From positions 144,143 to 208,142 of the forward strand of contig NZ_FXAO01000005.1 in assembly GCF_900177645.1 (NCBI RefSeq): a DNA stretch of 64,000 bases. The letters are read 5' to 3'. A model generated the notes under the pieces. That model saw only the letters and a program-made list of their open reading frames with translations, did no database searches and had not been told where the DNA came from. Position numbers and translations under genes: made by a program. The stretch is from Arenibacter troitsensis. Lineage in GTDB: Bacteria; Bacteroidota; Bacteroidia; Flavobacteriales; Flavobacteriaceae. Shown here in pieces: positions 21,778 to 32,600 of the stretch (within the stretch, counting starts at the first letter, position 1; every line of letters starts with the position of its first letter).

Positions 21778-23022
21778 ATGAGATTGAATTTTTTTGCGCT
21801 TATACTGTTCATTTCCTGCCATTTTGCTTTTGCCCAGGTGCAGATTGAAATAAACCCTCCATCAAATATCAAAACCATTATATTTAAAGGTGACACCGAT
21901 GACCAATTTCCGGTCGTAAGCTTGGGCAACCCAATTTATCTGGAATTTGATGACCTTCTGGCCAATGAACAGGACTATTATTATAAAATAGTACATTGTG
22001 ATTATGACTGGACCCCATCTTCACTTTTAAAATCCCAATATCTAAACGGAATGGACAATGAGCGTATTGTAGATTATGCCAACAGCTACTCCACACTACA
22101 ACCCTATTCCAACTACAAGCTTACGATACCCAATGATAATACCCGACTAAAAGTTAGCGGCAATTACATATTGGAAGTTTACAACAGTTATAACGAGCTT
22201 CAATTTTCCAGAAGATTCATAGTATATGAAGATAAGGTAACCGTAGGCGGAGTGGTAAAACGTTCCAGGGATTTTAACTATCTAAACGAAAAACAAGTGG
22301 TGCAATTTACCATTAATGCCAATCAGGTAAAATTAGTAAACCCCAACAAGGAGGTAAAAGTGGCCATAATACAAAACCATCTGTGGCCCACCACCATTAC
22401 CAATATAAGTCCTCAGTTTATACTCGGATCGGAATTGGTATATAAATATGATAAGGAAACCAGTTTTTATGGCGGAAATGAATATTTTAATTTTGACACC
22501 AAAGACCTTAGGGCACCAAGTTCATCCATTAGCCGAATAGAACTTACAGATCTTTACAACCATTTTTTGTTTGTGGATTATTTTAGGTACGACCGCCCCT
22601 ATACATATTACCCTGACGTTAACGGTGATTTTGTGGTCAGAACCTTGCAGGGAGAGGACAGCTCCAGGGAGGCAGAATATAGTTATATACATTTTACCCT
22701 ACCATATACTGAAAAAATTGGCCTTAACGATGTATATGTATTTGGAAAATACAATAATTACGCCCTCGATGAAGAGAATAAAATGACTTATAATGAAGTT
22801 ACCGGCAATATGGAGGCGGTCATAAAAATGAAACAAGGATTTTACAACTACAAATATGTAATGAAAAACAATGAAGGTGAAATTGACATGAACACCATTT
22901 CGGGAAATTTTCATTTTACGGAAAACAACTACCTCATCCTGGTCTATTATCGCAATTTTGGCGATATGTATGACAGTATTATTGGAGTGGGCTCTGCCAA
23001 TTCCCGTTCCATTACCAATTAG
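21778..23022 (+). CDS. Type IX secretion system plug-like protein (DUF5103 family)
   Basis: A 414-residue protein with a signal peptide (residues 1-19, ending AFAQ). The N-terminal half matches my memory of DUF5103/T9SS plug proteins: SLGNPIYLEFDDL, YYYKIVHCDYDWTPS, LKSQYLNGMDNERIVDYANS and GNYILEVYNSYNELQFSRRF. The C-terminal part is a beta-sandwich ending in YYRNFGDMYDSIIGVGSANS. In the SprA translocon structures of Flavobacterium a plug protein of this family closes the periplasmic side of the empty pore. The gene is alone here and divergent from nqrA. Confidence 0.8.
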   Translation: MRLNFFALILFISCHFAFAQVQIEINPPSNIKTIIFKGDTDDQFPVVSLGNPIYLEFDDLLANEQDYYYKIVHCDYDWTPSSLLKSQYLNGMDNERIVDYANSYSTLQPYSNYKLTIPNDNTRLKVSGNYILEVYNSYNELQFSRRFIVYEDKVTVGGVVKRSRDFNYLNEKQVVQFTINANQVKLVNPNKEVKVAIIQNHLWPTTITNISPQFILGSELVYKYDKETSFYGGNEYFNFDTKDLRAPSSSISRIELTDLYNHFLFVDYFRYDRPYTYYPDVNGDFVVRTLQGEDSSREAEYSYIHFTLPYTEKIGLNDVYVFGKYNNYALDEENKMTYNEVTGNMEAVIKMKQGFYNYKYVMKNNEGEIDMNTISGNFHFTENNYLILVYYRNFGDMYDSIIGVGSANSRSITN

Positions 23023-23248
23023 CTATTGTTTAAACGGGCGCATTCAATAGTGCCATACACGCAATTGTTTTAAGGAATTATGAGGGACTGGTCCGCCAAC
23101 AGGACATCAACCACAAATTAATTCATCAAAAAAAAGAAGCTCCAAAGCAGATATTAGCACTAGCTTAAACGTGTAAACAAAAAGTCTTATTATATTGCGC
23201 CATAATAATAATGGGAATCCCAACCTAATCCCTAACCCATAATTAAAT

Positions 23249-24124
23249 ATGAATAGTAGCTTTTATCCAATTTGGACCAAAACCATTTTTATCCTTCTAA
23301 TTTTCTTAAGCCTAAGCTCCTTGGCTCAAGAAACCAAACTAGACAGTATTCTTGACGATTACCACAATAACCCGGAACAGATCCTTGTAGCGGCCCATAG
23401 AGCCACCAATCCCAACTACCCCGAGAACTCTTTGGCCGCCATAGCAGAAAGTATTCGCATAGGAGTGGATATCGTGGAAATTGATATCAGAAAAAGTAAG
23501 GACGGCCAATTGGTAATAATGCACGATAAAACTATTGACAGAACTACTAATGGGGCAGGGAAAGTAGATGATTTTACCCTTGCAGAACTCAAGGAGTTTA
23601 GACTTAAGTTGGGAAATGACATTACAAATGAGCAGATACCTACTTTTGAAGAGGTACTACAATTAACCAAAGGCAAGATGCTATTGGATGTGGATTTTAA
23701 GCTGGAAGGAGAGGCCGCCGTAAGACAAACTTTTAAGTTGATAGAAACATACGGAATGGAAGACCAGATATTATTTTTCCTTTATGATTATCCCGAAACC
23801 GCGCAATACCAAAATTTGAACAAGGATATCAAAATAATGCCCAGGGCATATTCCAGGAAGGATATTAGGAACATAAGGAAATTGGAGGATATTTCCATAA
23901 TACATATTGATGATAGCTATTATAGAAATGGAACCATGCGCCGACTTATAAAATCTGGATATAGGGTATGGATCAATGCTTTGGGAAAGTATGATAGGAT
24001 GGAAACCGAAGCTAAAAATTCAGGTTTTGATGCCCTCTTGTCCCGAAAGTACGTGAACGTAATTCAAACCGATTTACCCGAAGAATTATTAAGTTATCTT
24101 AGATTAAGAAACCTGCACCGATAA
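23249..24124 (+). CDS. Glycerophosphodiester phosphodiesterase family protein, secreted
   Basis: A 291-residue protein with a signal peptide (about residues 10-26, SSLAQ). It is a GDPD-type TIM barrel: AAHRATNPNYPENSL holds the catalytic His50, Arg51 and metal Glu59; VEIDIRKSKDG holds Glu77 and Asp79; and MHDKTIDRTTNG holds the second catalytic His92. It would cleave glycerophosphodiesters to glycerol-3-phosphate and an alcohol, or act on a related phosphodiester in the periplasm. It stands alone, converging on the GH31 gene. Confidence 0.88.
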   Translation: MNSSFYPIWTKTIFILLIFLSLSSLAQETKLDSILDDYHNNPEQILVAAHRATNPNYPENSLAAIAESIRIGVDIVEIDIRKSKDGQLVIMHDKTIDRTTNGAGKVDDFTLAELKEFRLKLGNDITNEQIPTFEEVLQLTKGKMLLDVDFKLEGEAAVRQTFKLIETYGMEDQILFFLYDYPETAQYQNLNKDIKIMPRAYSRKDIRNIRKLEDISIIHIDDSYYRNGTMRRLIKSGYRVWINALGKYDRMETEAKNSGFDALLSRKYVNVIQTDLPEELLSYLRLRNLHR

Positions 24125-24166
24125 GATTTATGATATTCGGGAAGGAAAACTATCAAGGTAGGAGGA

Positions 24167-25942
24167 TCAATACTTTATTTCATATACCCCCTTCCCATAA
24201 CCGCTATCCTTTTTGATTAAAAGTTTATGGTGTTGGGCATCATAATTCCAAAACACCTCCCTTTCCAATAGTTTCCCATCCAGGGAAACCGATTTCGGGA
24301 TTTTGCTGGAATGAATCCTTAACAGATGGGCGAATTTTGTTCCTTCCAGGGATAGCTTCAAAATACCTGCTGTTGTTTCATAAGAAATGGTAGTTATACC
24401 CACGGTATCCGTATGATGATAAATAAAACTATGTTCATCTTTGGGATATATTAAAACGGTTGTAAAGCCTTCAGAATCCCTATTTCCCAATCCGGTATAG
24501 GATCGTTTAATATCCATTGGAACAATAGCCCCTTCCTTGATATAGACTGGATATTCGTCCATTGGAAAATCCCGATTAATTTCAACCTTTCCTTCAATGA
24601 GTTTATGATCATCAAAAAAATACCTCCATTGACCTTTGGGCAAGGTAACGGTCCTAGTTTTGGAATCCATATATATTGGGGCCACCAAGAAATCATTGCC
24701 GAACATATAGTGATATTTGCCTTTTTTTAGAGGAGTCTGCAATCTTTTTCCTCCGTTATGGGCCGTTACCACATAGTGGTACATATAGGGCACCAATTCC
24801 GTATGCAACCAGGAAAACTTCCGTATTACCTGAAGCTCCTCTTCTGTTCTTTTCCAAAGGCGCCTTTCTCCATGGCCGCCATTCATGAAGAGACCGCAAA
24901 AAGCAGAAAATTGCGCCCAACGGATATAAAGTCGAGCAGGAATGGTTTTCCCCGAGAATCCGGCTACATCAGATCCTACTATATTATATCCCAAGTCGGC
25001 ACTTTTCAGGACACTCTCTATGGCCGATTCAAAACCTTGGATTCCATCCAAAGCGATGTCCACGTTGTTACCCCCATTTTCCATAAGCATTTCATTGGTA
25101 ACCCATTCGTGCTTCTGATCGCCTACCCAGTTTACCGGGGAAGCATCAATGGGCGCAAAGCCTTCAGGATGAAAGCCACGGTCTATAGATCTGGAAAGCG
25201 TAACAAACTCAGGATTTTGGGTAAGCCCATGCGCGTACTCATCCCTATAATAATGGTCCATATAGGTTCTAGTGGTCATAATCCCATTGGACGTACGCTT
25301 ATAAAATATTGGTATGGGTCCCAATTGATTCCAAAAAAGGGTTGCGGTACCATCCAGCTTCCATCCATCTACACCAAGATCAAAAACATTTTGCTGCAAC
25401 CCACGCCACCAATCCATGGCTTTATCATTCGTATAATCTATAAAACCACCTTCACCTTTCCACCATTTATTGGGGTGGCGGGATTTAACCAAGAAACCAT
25501 TATCCATTGCCTGTTGATACCAATCTTTGGATTCCTTAATGTTGGCATCCTTACTAAAACTATTCACCATAGAGGTCATCCACAGAACCACCCTATAATT
25601 ACTGTCCTGTAGCTTCTTAAACCACTGTGCCGGCTTCTTATACAGGCTCGTATCAATTTCAAAATCATTATAACGCAAGGACCAAGGGCTATCCAAAATA
25701 ATGGTTCTAACGGGAATGTCATTTTCCTCATACCCTGCCAATAATTCGTCTACATAATCTGAAGTGTTGACATCATCCTCCCAAAGCCAACATTCCAATG
25801 CCCAAGGAGGGGTTAAAGGCGGATTTCCATGTCGCTGACTATTGAAGGGCATTCCCCATACAGGGAAAATCCAATAAAAATATGCAACGACTGTTATAGT
25901 CGCCAAAACCCAAATACCAATTTTTAGAGCTTTACTTTTCAA
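24167..25942 (-). CDS. Glycoside hydrolase family 31 enzyme, membrane-anchored
   Basis: A 591-residue alpha-glycosidase-type protein with an N-terminal membrane segment (about residues 6-27), so probably tethered in the envelope. The GH31 barrel is clear: RTIILDSPWSLRYNDFEID, GVDGWKLDGTAT with the candidate nucleophile Asp197, NWVGDQKHEW with the candidate acid/base Asp275, and IVGSDVAGFSGK. The C-terminal beta domain has the FLVAPIYMDSKTRTVTLPKG stretch. GH31 covers alpha-glucosidases, xylosidases and others; specificity cannot be read from the sequence. Its ATG overlaps the stop of the upstream PHP gene by 4 bp, implying coupled translation. Confidence 0.9.
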   Translation of the reverse strand: MKSKALKIGIWVLATITVVAYFYWIFPVWGMPFNSQRHGNPPLTPPWALECWLWEDDVNTSDYVDELLAGYEENDIPVRTIILDSPWSLRYNDFEIDTSLYKKPAQWFKKLQDSNYRVVLWMTSMVNSFSKDANIKESKDWYQQAMDNGFLVKSRHPNKWWKGEGGFIDYTNDKAMDWWRGLQQNVFDLGVDGWKLDGTATLFWNQLGPIPIFYKRTSNGIMTTRTYMDHYYRDEYAHGLTQNPEFVTLSRSIDRGFHPEGFAPIDASPVNWVGDQKHEWVTNEMLMENGGNNVDIALDGIQGFESAIESVLKSADLGYNIVGSDVAGFSGKTIPARLYIRWAQFSAFCGLFMNGGHGERRLWKRTEEELQVIRKFSWLHTELVPYMYHYVVTAHNGGKRLQTPLKKGKYHYMFGNDFLVAPIYMDSKTRTVTLPKGQWRYFFDDHKLIEGKVEINRDFPMDEYPVYIKEGAIVPMDIKRSYTGLGNRDSEGFTTVLIYPKDEHSFIYHHTDTVGITTISYETTAGILKLSLEGTKFAHLLRIHSSKIPKSVSLDGKLLEREVFWNYDAQHHKLLIKKDSGYGKGVYEIKY

Positions 25943-27372
25943 TTAACATTTTTAACTTTTCTAAAGAATCTAAAATAGATGGCCACAAGTGAATAGACCA
26001 TAAAAATAGAACCTATAGTAAGAAGCAAGGAACTATATTCTGTAAACACCTTGCTATAGCCTTTTACCTCATTGCCCCTAACCATATAATACAGACCCAA
26101 GACAACCAAAAACAAGGCACTTAACATTCCCGTCATGGCCATTCTCTTATGCATCGGAATAAAATGTTCCCTTCTGTAATTCCAAAGCAATTGGTACAAA
26201 ACCAACCAGAAAGCCCAGGATAGAACTTGCCAAAAATTAAGGGTCCTAAAATAATTCAACAAAGTAATAAAGGGCTGAAACAACAAATTTTCTCCAGAAT
26301 AAAAAGGTCGGTCTTGGTACATAAGTACCTTTACTTTACTTTGATCCCTATTTCTTATTATTTCCAAAATAGATTTTTCTTTTTTATGAGGATCCATTTT
26401 ATGCCAATTTGGAATTTGGAAGGAATTCCATATACCGCAGGCCCTACCGTAACCATGAAAATCAAGTCCCCCTATCATGAGGAGCTTGTTTTCCTCACAG
26501 AACCTTTTAAGATCCTTAAAAATGGCGCGGTCATAATAAAGTTCCTTGCCCACATTTTCTATTTCAAAACCATCAACCCCTAGGTCCCTATAAAATTCCT
26601 TATCCTTTCCCTTCCCGTCAAACCAGTGATTCACAATAACCGCCCCGCCGTGTTCCTGCACCAATTCCACAATTAGGGAATCGGATTTGTCCTTGGTTTC
26701 AAATTTACCGTTCAGCCCCAATAAGCTCATATGATTGGAACCTGAGTGCTCTTGTCCCACCATGATCAAAGGTTCTATTGAAAATTGCTTATTTCTTTGT
26801 TGGGTTGCAAATTCCAATGTTTTTTTGTGATTGGCATGATCCGTTATAAAAAAGGCATCGAACCCATTTCTTTTATGCCATTCCCACATTTTTTCTTGGG
26901 ATATCAACCCATCATGACTAAATTCGGTATGGGCGTGACTGGTTAGCAGTATCTCATCCGAAGTATTGTTTACAATGGTATTATTAGGCAGGCGAATGAA
27001 AAGAATAACTATAAAAACTGAAAAACAAATACCGATCAGCAAAGGCAGGTTACCCAAAAACCGCAATACTGTTTGCCTTCTGCAAGGAACTGCAGCAACT
27101 TTAAAAATCTTGATTAGACTTAGACTTATATAAAATACCAATATCCATAACAAGGTAATCGGCAATTCCTGTAGCGGATAAATGGCACGGTTTAAATATA
27201 GCAACAATCCCAGGATTGGTTCAAAGACTATTCTTAAGATTGGGATATGGATAGTGTATTCGGGAACGGTCTTGAGGGTAAGGGCATCAATAATATGGAT
27301 ATCAAAATGATAAAAAAGTGCCAAAAAAGCGATAACTAAAATCGGAATTGCAACAAGAGACTTTTTTAACAT
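25939..27372 (-). CDS. Membrane-embedded PHP-domain metallophosphoesterase-like protein
   Basis: A 477-residue protein with three N-terminal membrane segments (about residues 5-20, 70-92, 108-127), a central PHP domain and two or three C-terminal membrane helices. PHP metal motifs are visible: SHAHTEFSHDG (His146, His148), ITDHANH (Asp178, His179), VGQEHSGSN, VIVNHWF and GGLDFHGYG. The PHP fold hydrolyses phosphate or phosphonate esters; a membrane-embedded version next to a GH31 is unusual. It precedes the GH31 gene with a 4-bp overlap and follows the DapA-like gene by 104 bp. The substrate is unknown. Confidence 0.82.
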   Translation of the reverse strand: MLKKSLVAIPILVIAFLALFYHFDIHIIDALTLKTVPEYTIHIPILRIVFEPILGLLLYLNRAIYPLQELPITLLWILVFYISLSLIKIFKVAAVPCRRQTVLRFLGNLPLLIGICFSVFIVILFIRLPNNTIVNNTSDEILLTSHAHTEFSHDGLISQEKMWEWHKRNGFDAFFITDHANHKKTLEFATQQRNKQFSIEPLIMVGQEHSGSNHMSLLGLNGKFETKDKSDSLIVELVQEHGGAVIVNHWFDGKGKDKEFYRDLGVDGFEIENVGKELYYDRAIFKDLKRFCEENKLLMIGGLDFHGYGRACGIWNSFQIPNWHKMDPHKKEKSILEIIRNRDQSKVKVLMYQDRPFYSGENLLFQPFITLLNYFRTLNFWQVLSWAFWLVLYQLLWNYRREHFIPMHKRMAMTGMLSALFLVVLGLYYMVRGNEVKGYSKVFTEYSSLLLTIGSIFMVYSLVAIYFRFFRKVKNVN

Positions 27373-27476
27373 TTTAAATTATCCATTATTCTTGAACTGC
27401 CAGATAAACCCCATTAAACACAAAGGTTTTAAACCGTTATCCAAGCAAGCATAACAACAGCTCCCAAGTCCTCGTT

Positions 27477-28403
27477 TTATTGAACTGTATTATACTCATT
27501 TTTGTAATTAAATTGGGCTATATACGTTTTAATCCTATTTCGCTGTTCTTCCGTGAAACGGTCCAATGGTTCCGCATTATGATCTTGACAAATACCCATG
27601 GCCATCAAAGCCGCTTTGGTACCCTTTATATGCCTTGAGGAATACTCCCCTACCTCATAAATTGTCCGGTGAACCATAATCACCTTTTCACGCAATATTT
27701 TTATTTTCTCCAAATTTTGATCCATTGCCGCCTCGTATAGATCTACAAACAACCTTGGAAAAAAATTGGCTCCCCCGGCAACCGAACCATGGCCACCGTT
27801 TAAAATGGTCTCCGGTAAAAACAACTCGGTCCCTGCAATTATGGAAAAAGAAGGATCGCTCTTAAACTCTTCTATCAAACTATAGAGATAAGTAAGGTCT
27901 CCCGAACTATCCTTGATGCCGATGGCACCCAATTCCTTAGCCCTTCTAACCACATCTATGGACAAATGAAGCTTTGTACAACTGGGCATATTGTACATCA
28001 TAAATGGCAAGGGAAGCATAGGCACCAAACTTTCCAGATAATCCCCCATTTCTTCCTGGGCAATGGGAAAATAATAGGGAGGTGCCACCACCAAAGCGTC
28101 AGCTCCAACTTTTTTGGCATGGTTTGCTATTTCCATGGTTCCATCTATAGAGGTATCGGTAATCCCTACCAAAACCGGAACTTTTTTATTTACTATTTTA
28201 CAGGTTTCGGTAATGAGCTGTTTCCTTACAGCATAACTAAGACTAGGGCCTTCCCCTGTAGTCCCTAAAATAAAAATGCCATGGACTCCGCCATTTATCA
28301 AATGGTGCAATAAATTTTTTAAACCCACAAGGTCTAGCTGTTTGTTCTCTAGCAAAGGGGTTATCATAGGTGGTATTATTCCTTTTATAACCAATTTCAT
28401 CAT
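27477..28403 (-). CDS. DapA/NanA superfamily aldolase (dihydrodipicolinate synthase-like)
   Basis: A 308-residue class I aldolase-type TIM barrel. GTTGEGPSL forms the pyruvate carboxylate site, YNMPSCTKLHL supplies the catalytic Tyr, and IGIKDSSGD supplies the Schiff-base Lys. GGHGSVAGGANFFPRL is typical of the family. The superfamily includes DapA, N-acetylneuraminate lyase and keto-deoxy-sugar-acid aldolases. Its position next to GH31 and SusC/SusD genes favours a catabolic sugar-acid aldolase over lysine synthesis, but specificity is open. It is divergent from the AraC regulator, which may control it. Confidence 0.85.
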   Translation of the reverse strand: MMKLVIKGIIPPMITPLLENKQLDLVGLKNLLHHLINGGVHGIFILGTTGEGPSLSYAVRKQLITETCKIVNKKVPVLVGITDTSIDGTMEIANHAKKVGADALVVAPPYYFPIAQEEMGDYLESLVPMLPLPFMMYNMPSCTKLHLSIDVVRRAKELGAIGIKDSSGDLTYLYSLIEEFKSDPSFSIIAGTELFLPETILNGGHGSVAGGANFFPRLFVDLYEAAMDQNLEKIKILREKVIMVHRTIYEVGEYSSRHIKGTKAALMAMGICQDHNAEPLDRFTEEQRNRIKTYIAQFNYKNEYNTVQ

Positions 28404-28709
28404 TGTATATTTAAAGGATTAGCACTAATAAATGACAATACCTAGCGATAAACAAAACGTTGTAATTATTGATTTCATAAGGGTTGGTATTTTTAGGTTG
28501 TTTATGAATTTATATTGAATCAACAAAACCGATAATTCCACAATCGGACCTACTGATACTAATTATATAAAACTTGAATTGCTACTCTAACAAAATAAAC
28601 TCAATTTAAAACCTCCTGCCACTACAATATTGTTTTAATTGCATTATATTTTAACCTTAATTCTGAATAATTTAATTATATTAGTCCTATATTGTCAATA
28701 TACCAAGCT
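28404..28709. other. Divergent intergenic region, no gene seen
   Basis: A 306-bp AT-rich region between the minus-strand aldolase and the plus-strand AraC gene, so it should hold promoters for both. ACAAAACGTTGT at about 28451-28462 is an imperfect dyad that could be an operator. I saw no exact TAnnTTTG box and no small gene. Confidence 0.4.
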
Positions 28710-29558
28710 ATGGAATTTATTTTTGAAAAAATTTTTGTCCCTAATAAGCATTCGTTTATATCGCGAAAATTACCTTTGGCATCAAATGCCAGAATACATT
28801 CCCATAGGAATTTTGAATTAAACTTTATCACTTCGGGATCTGGGAGAAGAATCGTCGGCGACAACATTTCTGGATTTGAAAAAGGTGATCTGGTCCTGCT
28901 TGGGCCTAATTTGCCTCACTGCTGGGAAGCCTTGGATTTTGAAAAAGGCAATGACCCTTTTTGCATTGTTACCCATTTTTCTGAAGATATCATCAACTCG
29001 GACTTTTTTAAGATGCCCGAGCTGGAACAAGTGGTAGACCTTTTAAAACAATCGAATACCGGGCTTCGGTTTAAACTTAATAACGACAGTCATATTAGAC
29101 AAAGTCTCGAGAAAATGACCCAATTGGAAGGTCTGGAGTACTACATAGAAATGCTTAAGATATTTAATTTTCTTTTGCAGGTAGATGAACGGGAAAACCT
29201 ATCCAATCCCAACAACAGTTCGGCCGTTTTCTCCAAGAATTTGGATAAAATTAATAAGGTCTACGAATATGTTTTTCAAAACATACAGGAAGGGGTTAAA
29301 TTGGAAGAAGCGGCAGCCGTTTTGAATATGGCGCCCAGTTCCTTTTGTAGGTATTTTAAAAAGAAGACAGACCTAACCTTTATGGAATATGTAAAAAGTG
29401 TAAGGGTAGGCATAGCGGCCAAATTACTAGCGGAAACCGATAAGCAGATAACGCAGATATGTTTTGAAAGTGGCTACAACAATCTGGCCAATTTTAACCA
29501 TTATTTTAAGCATATTATGGGCAAGACCCCCTCGGATTACCGAAAGACGTTTAGGTGA
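28710..29558 (+). CDS. AraC family transcriptional regulator
   Basis: A 282-residue protein. The N-terminal cupin sensor domain has HSHRNFELNFITSGSGRRIVG-like residues and LVLLGPNLPHCW. The C-terminal AraC domain has two helix-turn-helix units (about residues 185-282): KLEEAAAVLNMAPSSFCRYF and ITQICFESGYNNLANFNHYF, ending GKTPSDYRK. An earlier in-frame TTG at 28692 exists, but ATG 28710 (MEFIFEKIFVPNKHSF) fits better. The architecture is that of sugar-responsive activators. It faces away from the aldolase gene and converges on the VCBS gene, so the aldolase/PHP/GH31 unit is the likely target. Confidence 0.9.
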   Translation: MEFIFEKIFVPNKHSFISRKLPLASNARIHSHRNFELNFITSGSGRRIVGDNISGFEKGDLVLLGPNLPHCWEALDFEKGNDPFCIVTHFSEDIINSDFFKMPELEQVVDLLKQSNTGLRFKLNNDSHIRQSLEKMTQLEGLEYYIEMLKIFNFLLQVDERENLSNPNNSSAVFSKNLDKINKVYEYVFQNIQEGVKLEEAAAVLNMAPSSFCRYFKKKTDLTFMEYVKSVRVGIAAKLLAETDKQITQICFESGYNNLANFNHYFKHIMGKTPSDYRKTFR

Positions 29559-29603
29559 TTCCTCTTGTACACCAAAAATAACTTTACTATTAATTTCTCA
29601 CCA

Positions 29604-32600
29604 TTAATACCCAAGGAATTGTAACTCCTCCCCATTTTTTGCAAAAACAATACGCTGGCCTATTCCACTTTTAGATTTTAATATTCCGGCATTTTTCACA
29701 TCTCCCCTTACCAACAAACCGCTTTCATTGGGATAAAGAGTTACAAACCGCCCCTTGCCATTACCTTTGAGAAAAACACCATAACCAGCATCGTTTCTCG
29801 GAGTTTCTACTTCTGATTGATACAAATTGCCAGATAAAAGTGCATCCAAATTGCCGTCCTTATCAAAGTCCTCGATCAGAATACTGTTAACAGAGGAAAA
29901 CTGTGCCACCCCCTCAATCTGATGGGTTTTAAATTGAAAGTTGCCCAAATTCTCAACATAGGTCGTTTCAAACGTCGTTGCCTTATAATGAGTGGATTTC
30001 TTTAATTCCTCTTCTCCATAAACGGTAGCCAGGTCTGCCATTCCAAAATCATGGTAACTGGGAAATTTTTCTTTAATAAATGGCATTTGATTAGAGGTAC
30101 ATTCCCTTCCCCTCAACGGATAAGCAACACCCTTTTCTTGATAACTAAGTACAATATCCAAACTGCCATTCTTATCAAAATCACTGGCATAAACCTCAAA
30201 AGGTCCTTCTGGAGAGGCCTTATATTTATAGTTTAATCCCAAATTTCCAACAATAAAATCCCTATCGCCATCGTGGTCAAAATCGGCCGAAGCAACACTA
30301 AACCACCAGCCGGTAGTATTTTCCAAACCAGACCTGCTGGTAACATCCACAAACTTGCCACCTGTATTTTTAATAATCATTATGGGTGTCCATTCCCCAA
30401 CAATTATTAGGTCTAGATTCTTGTCATTGTCCAGATCCAACCATTCCGCATCCGAAACCATCCCCAATTGATTCATAAATGGAGCTAATTCCTCAGTTAT
30501 ATTGACAAATTTTAAATTTCCGTCACTGCTCTCATTTCTCAAGAGATAACTACTGGCAGGTAGAGGATATTTGCCAGGAATCAATTTACCACCAATAAAT
30601 AGGTCAAAATCCCCGTCATTGTCAAAATCCGCGATTTTAACACAAGAACCACTTACAAGATCATTGGGCAGGGCATTCTCCTTTTTGACAAATTGCCCAT
30701 TACCTAAATTTTCGTATAAGCGATCGCGATAATATTCATCTTGTTCCATTTCTTCATTACCTCCTGATACTATATATAAATCCAGGTCCCCGTCCCCGTC
30801 TGCATCAAAGAACACAGAGGAAACATCCTCATGATTCCTATCCTTTTCCCAAAGTGATTCCAGTACAGATATAAAAGTACCATCCTGCTGCTGCAAGAAC
30901 AATGCTCCTTGTTGGCCTTTGGCTCCGCCCACATAAAAATCATCCAAAGTATCATTGTTAACATCACCAATGGCTAAGGAAGGGCCATATTCGGAGAGTT
31001 TATGTGGCAAAAGACTTTCCCTTTCAAAATCGTCAAATTTATTCTCCGCATGCTTATAATTGGTCCGAACAACTTCTGTAACATCCTTAAAAATGGATTG
31101 CTGAATTTCGTCTATTGGATTATCGGAAATAACCGCATCCTTATAGGACAATGTAATTTGCTGATTTGCCGTTACCCCATTCATCGATTGAGACTTCCCA
31201 TCGGGCCAAACAATCTTCAAATGCTTTACATGATCAGCTGCCCCTATTCCAAAATGTAAAATTTCACTTACCGACGATTGAAACCCCCTTGACAAATACT
31301 GCTCTTTGATCTGCTTATCTTCATTGCTTTCAACCGTTATACGAGCACCTATTCCAAATGTATTCCTTTCTGGTCCTAATAATTTTATCTTAAGATAATT
31401 GTTTTTGGATGCCAACTCTCGGGCATTATTCCTATATACAAAAGCAGCATCATTAATATTATTCCCGATGATGTCCATATCACCATCGTTGTCCAAATCT
31501 ACATAAGCTGCGCCATTAGTGCAGCTGGGAGTATTTAATTGCCACGCTTCGTTCATCAAGGAAAAAGTAAAATCCTTATTGTTACGAAAAAGTAGATTTA
31601 CCTCCTTCTTTTCGGGCATTCTGTCCAAAACATCCTCGTAGTAGGTCTTAATCAGGGAATCCCTATTCTTATAAATTTCAAGATCCTTGTATAACTGATC
31701 TACTCTTTTGCGCTTATAAATCACAAAATCGTTGTTTCTAAACGACCGCAATATTCCATTGGACACAAAAACATCTTGCCAACCATCGTTATCCATATCA
31801 AAAAAAAGGGGTGCCCAACTCCAGTTGGTGTTGGATATCCCGGAATATTTGCCTATTTCTGAAAATGCGGGAATATCATTTTCTATAAAATTCCCATTAT
31901 TTAACTGTAAAGTATTGAACATATACTGATGGTGCAGTCCCAGGTCCACAATATCTTGAAACCGCTTTATGCTCATACCGCTCATACTGGTCTTAAGGTC
32001 ATAATTATTATTGGACACCATATCCACTGAAATAAAATCGAGCAAACCATCATTGTTTATATCCCCAATATCATTACCCATGGAAAAATTCGAAATATGG
32101 TTGGTGGCTTGCAGGATTACCTCCTTAAAAGTGCCATCTTTTTGGTTTAGATATAGATGGTCTTTTTCCGAATAATCATGACCCACCAATATATCGGGCC
32201 ATTGGTCATTGTTTAGATCCCCAATGGCAATTCCCAAACCAAAACCTATGGAATTATTTATAATACCGCTGCCCTCGGATACATCTATATATTTACCATT
32301 GTCATTTCTAAACAATCGTTCACTACTGTAGTCCGACTTTTTATTTACTAGAGCGCTAATATTGGGTTCAACATCTGCAGGTTCAATGCCATGATTGATT
32401 AGAAACATGTCCAAATCCCCGTCCTTATCATAATCCAAAAAAGCGGCCTGGGTTGAATAATGTGGAAGATCTAGGCCATATTTTTGAGCTTCTTCTTCAA
32501 ACATAGGAATGCCATCCTTATTATTTCCCTTATTCACATAAAGCTCGTTCCGTCTTTGATCCAATTCTGTGTAGTCTCCTGATTTACAGACATAAATATC

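Noticed and set aside
24758-25612. 284-codon plus-strand frame opposite the GH31 gene
   Set aside because: Shadow of the GH31 coding strand; no domain, while GH31 motifs are clear.
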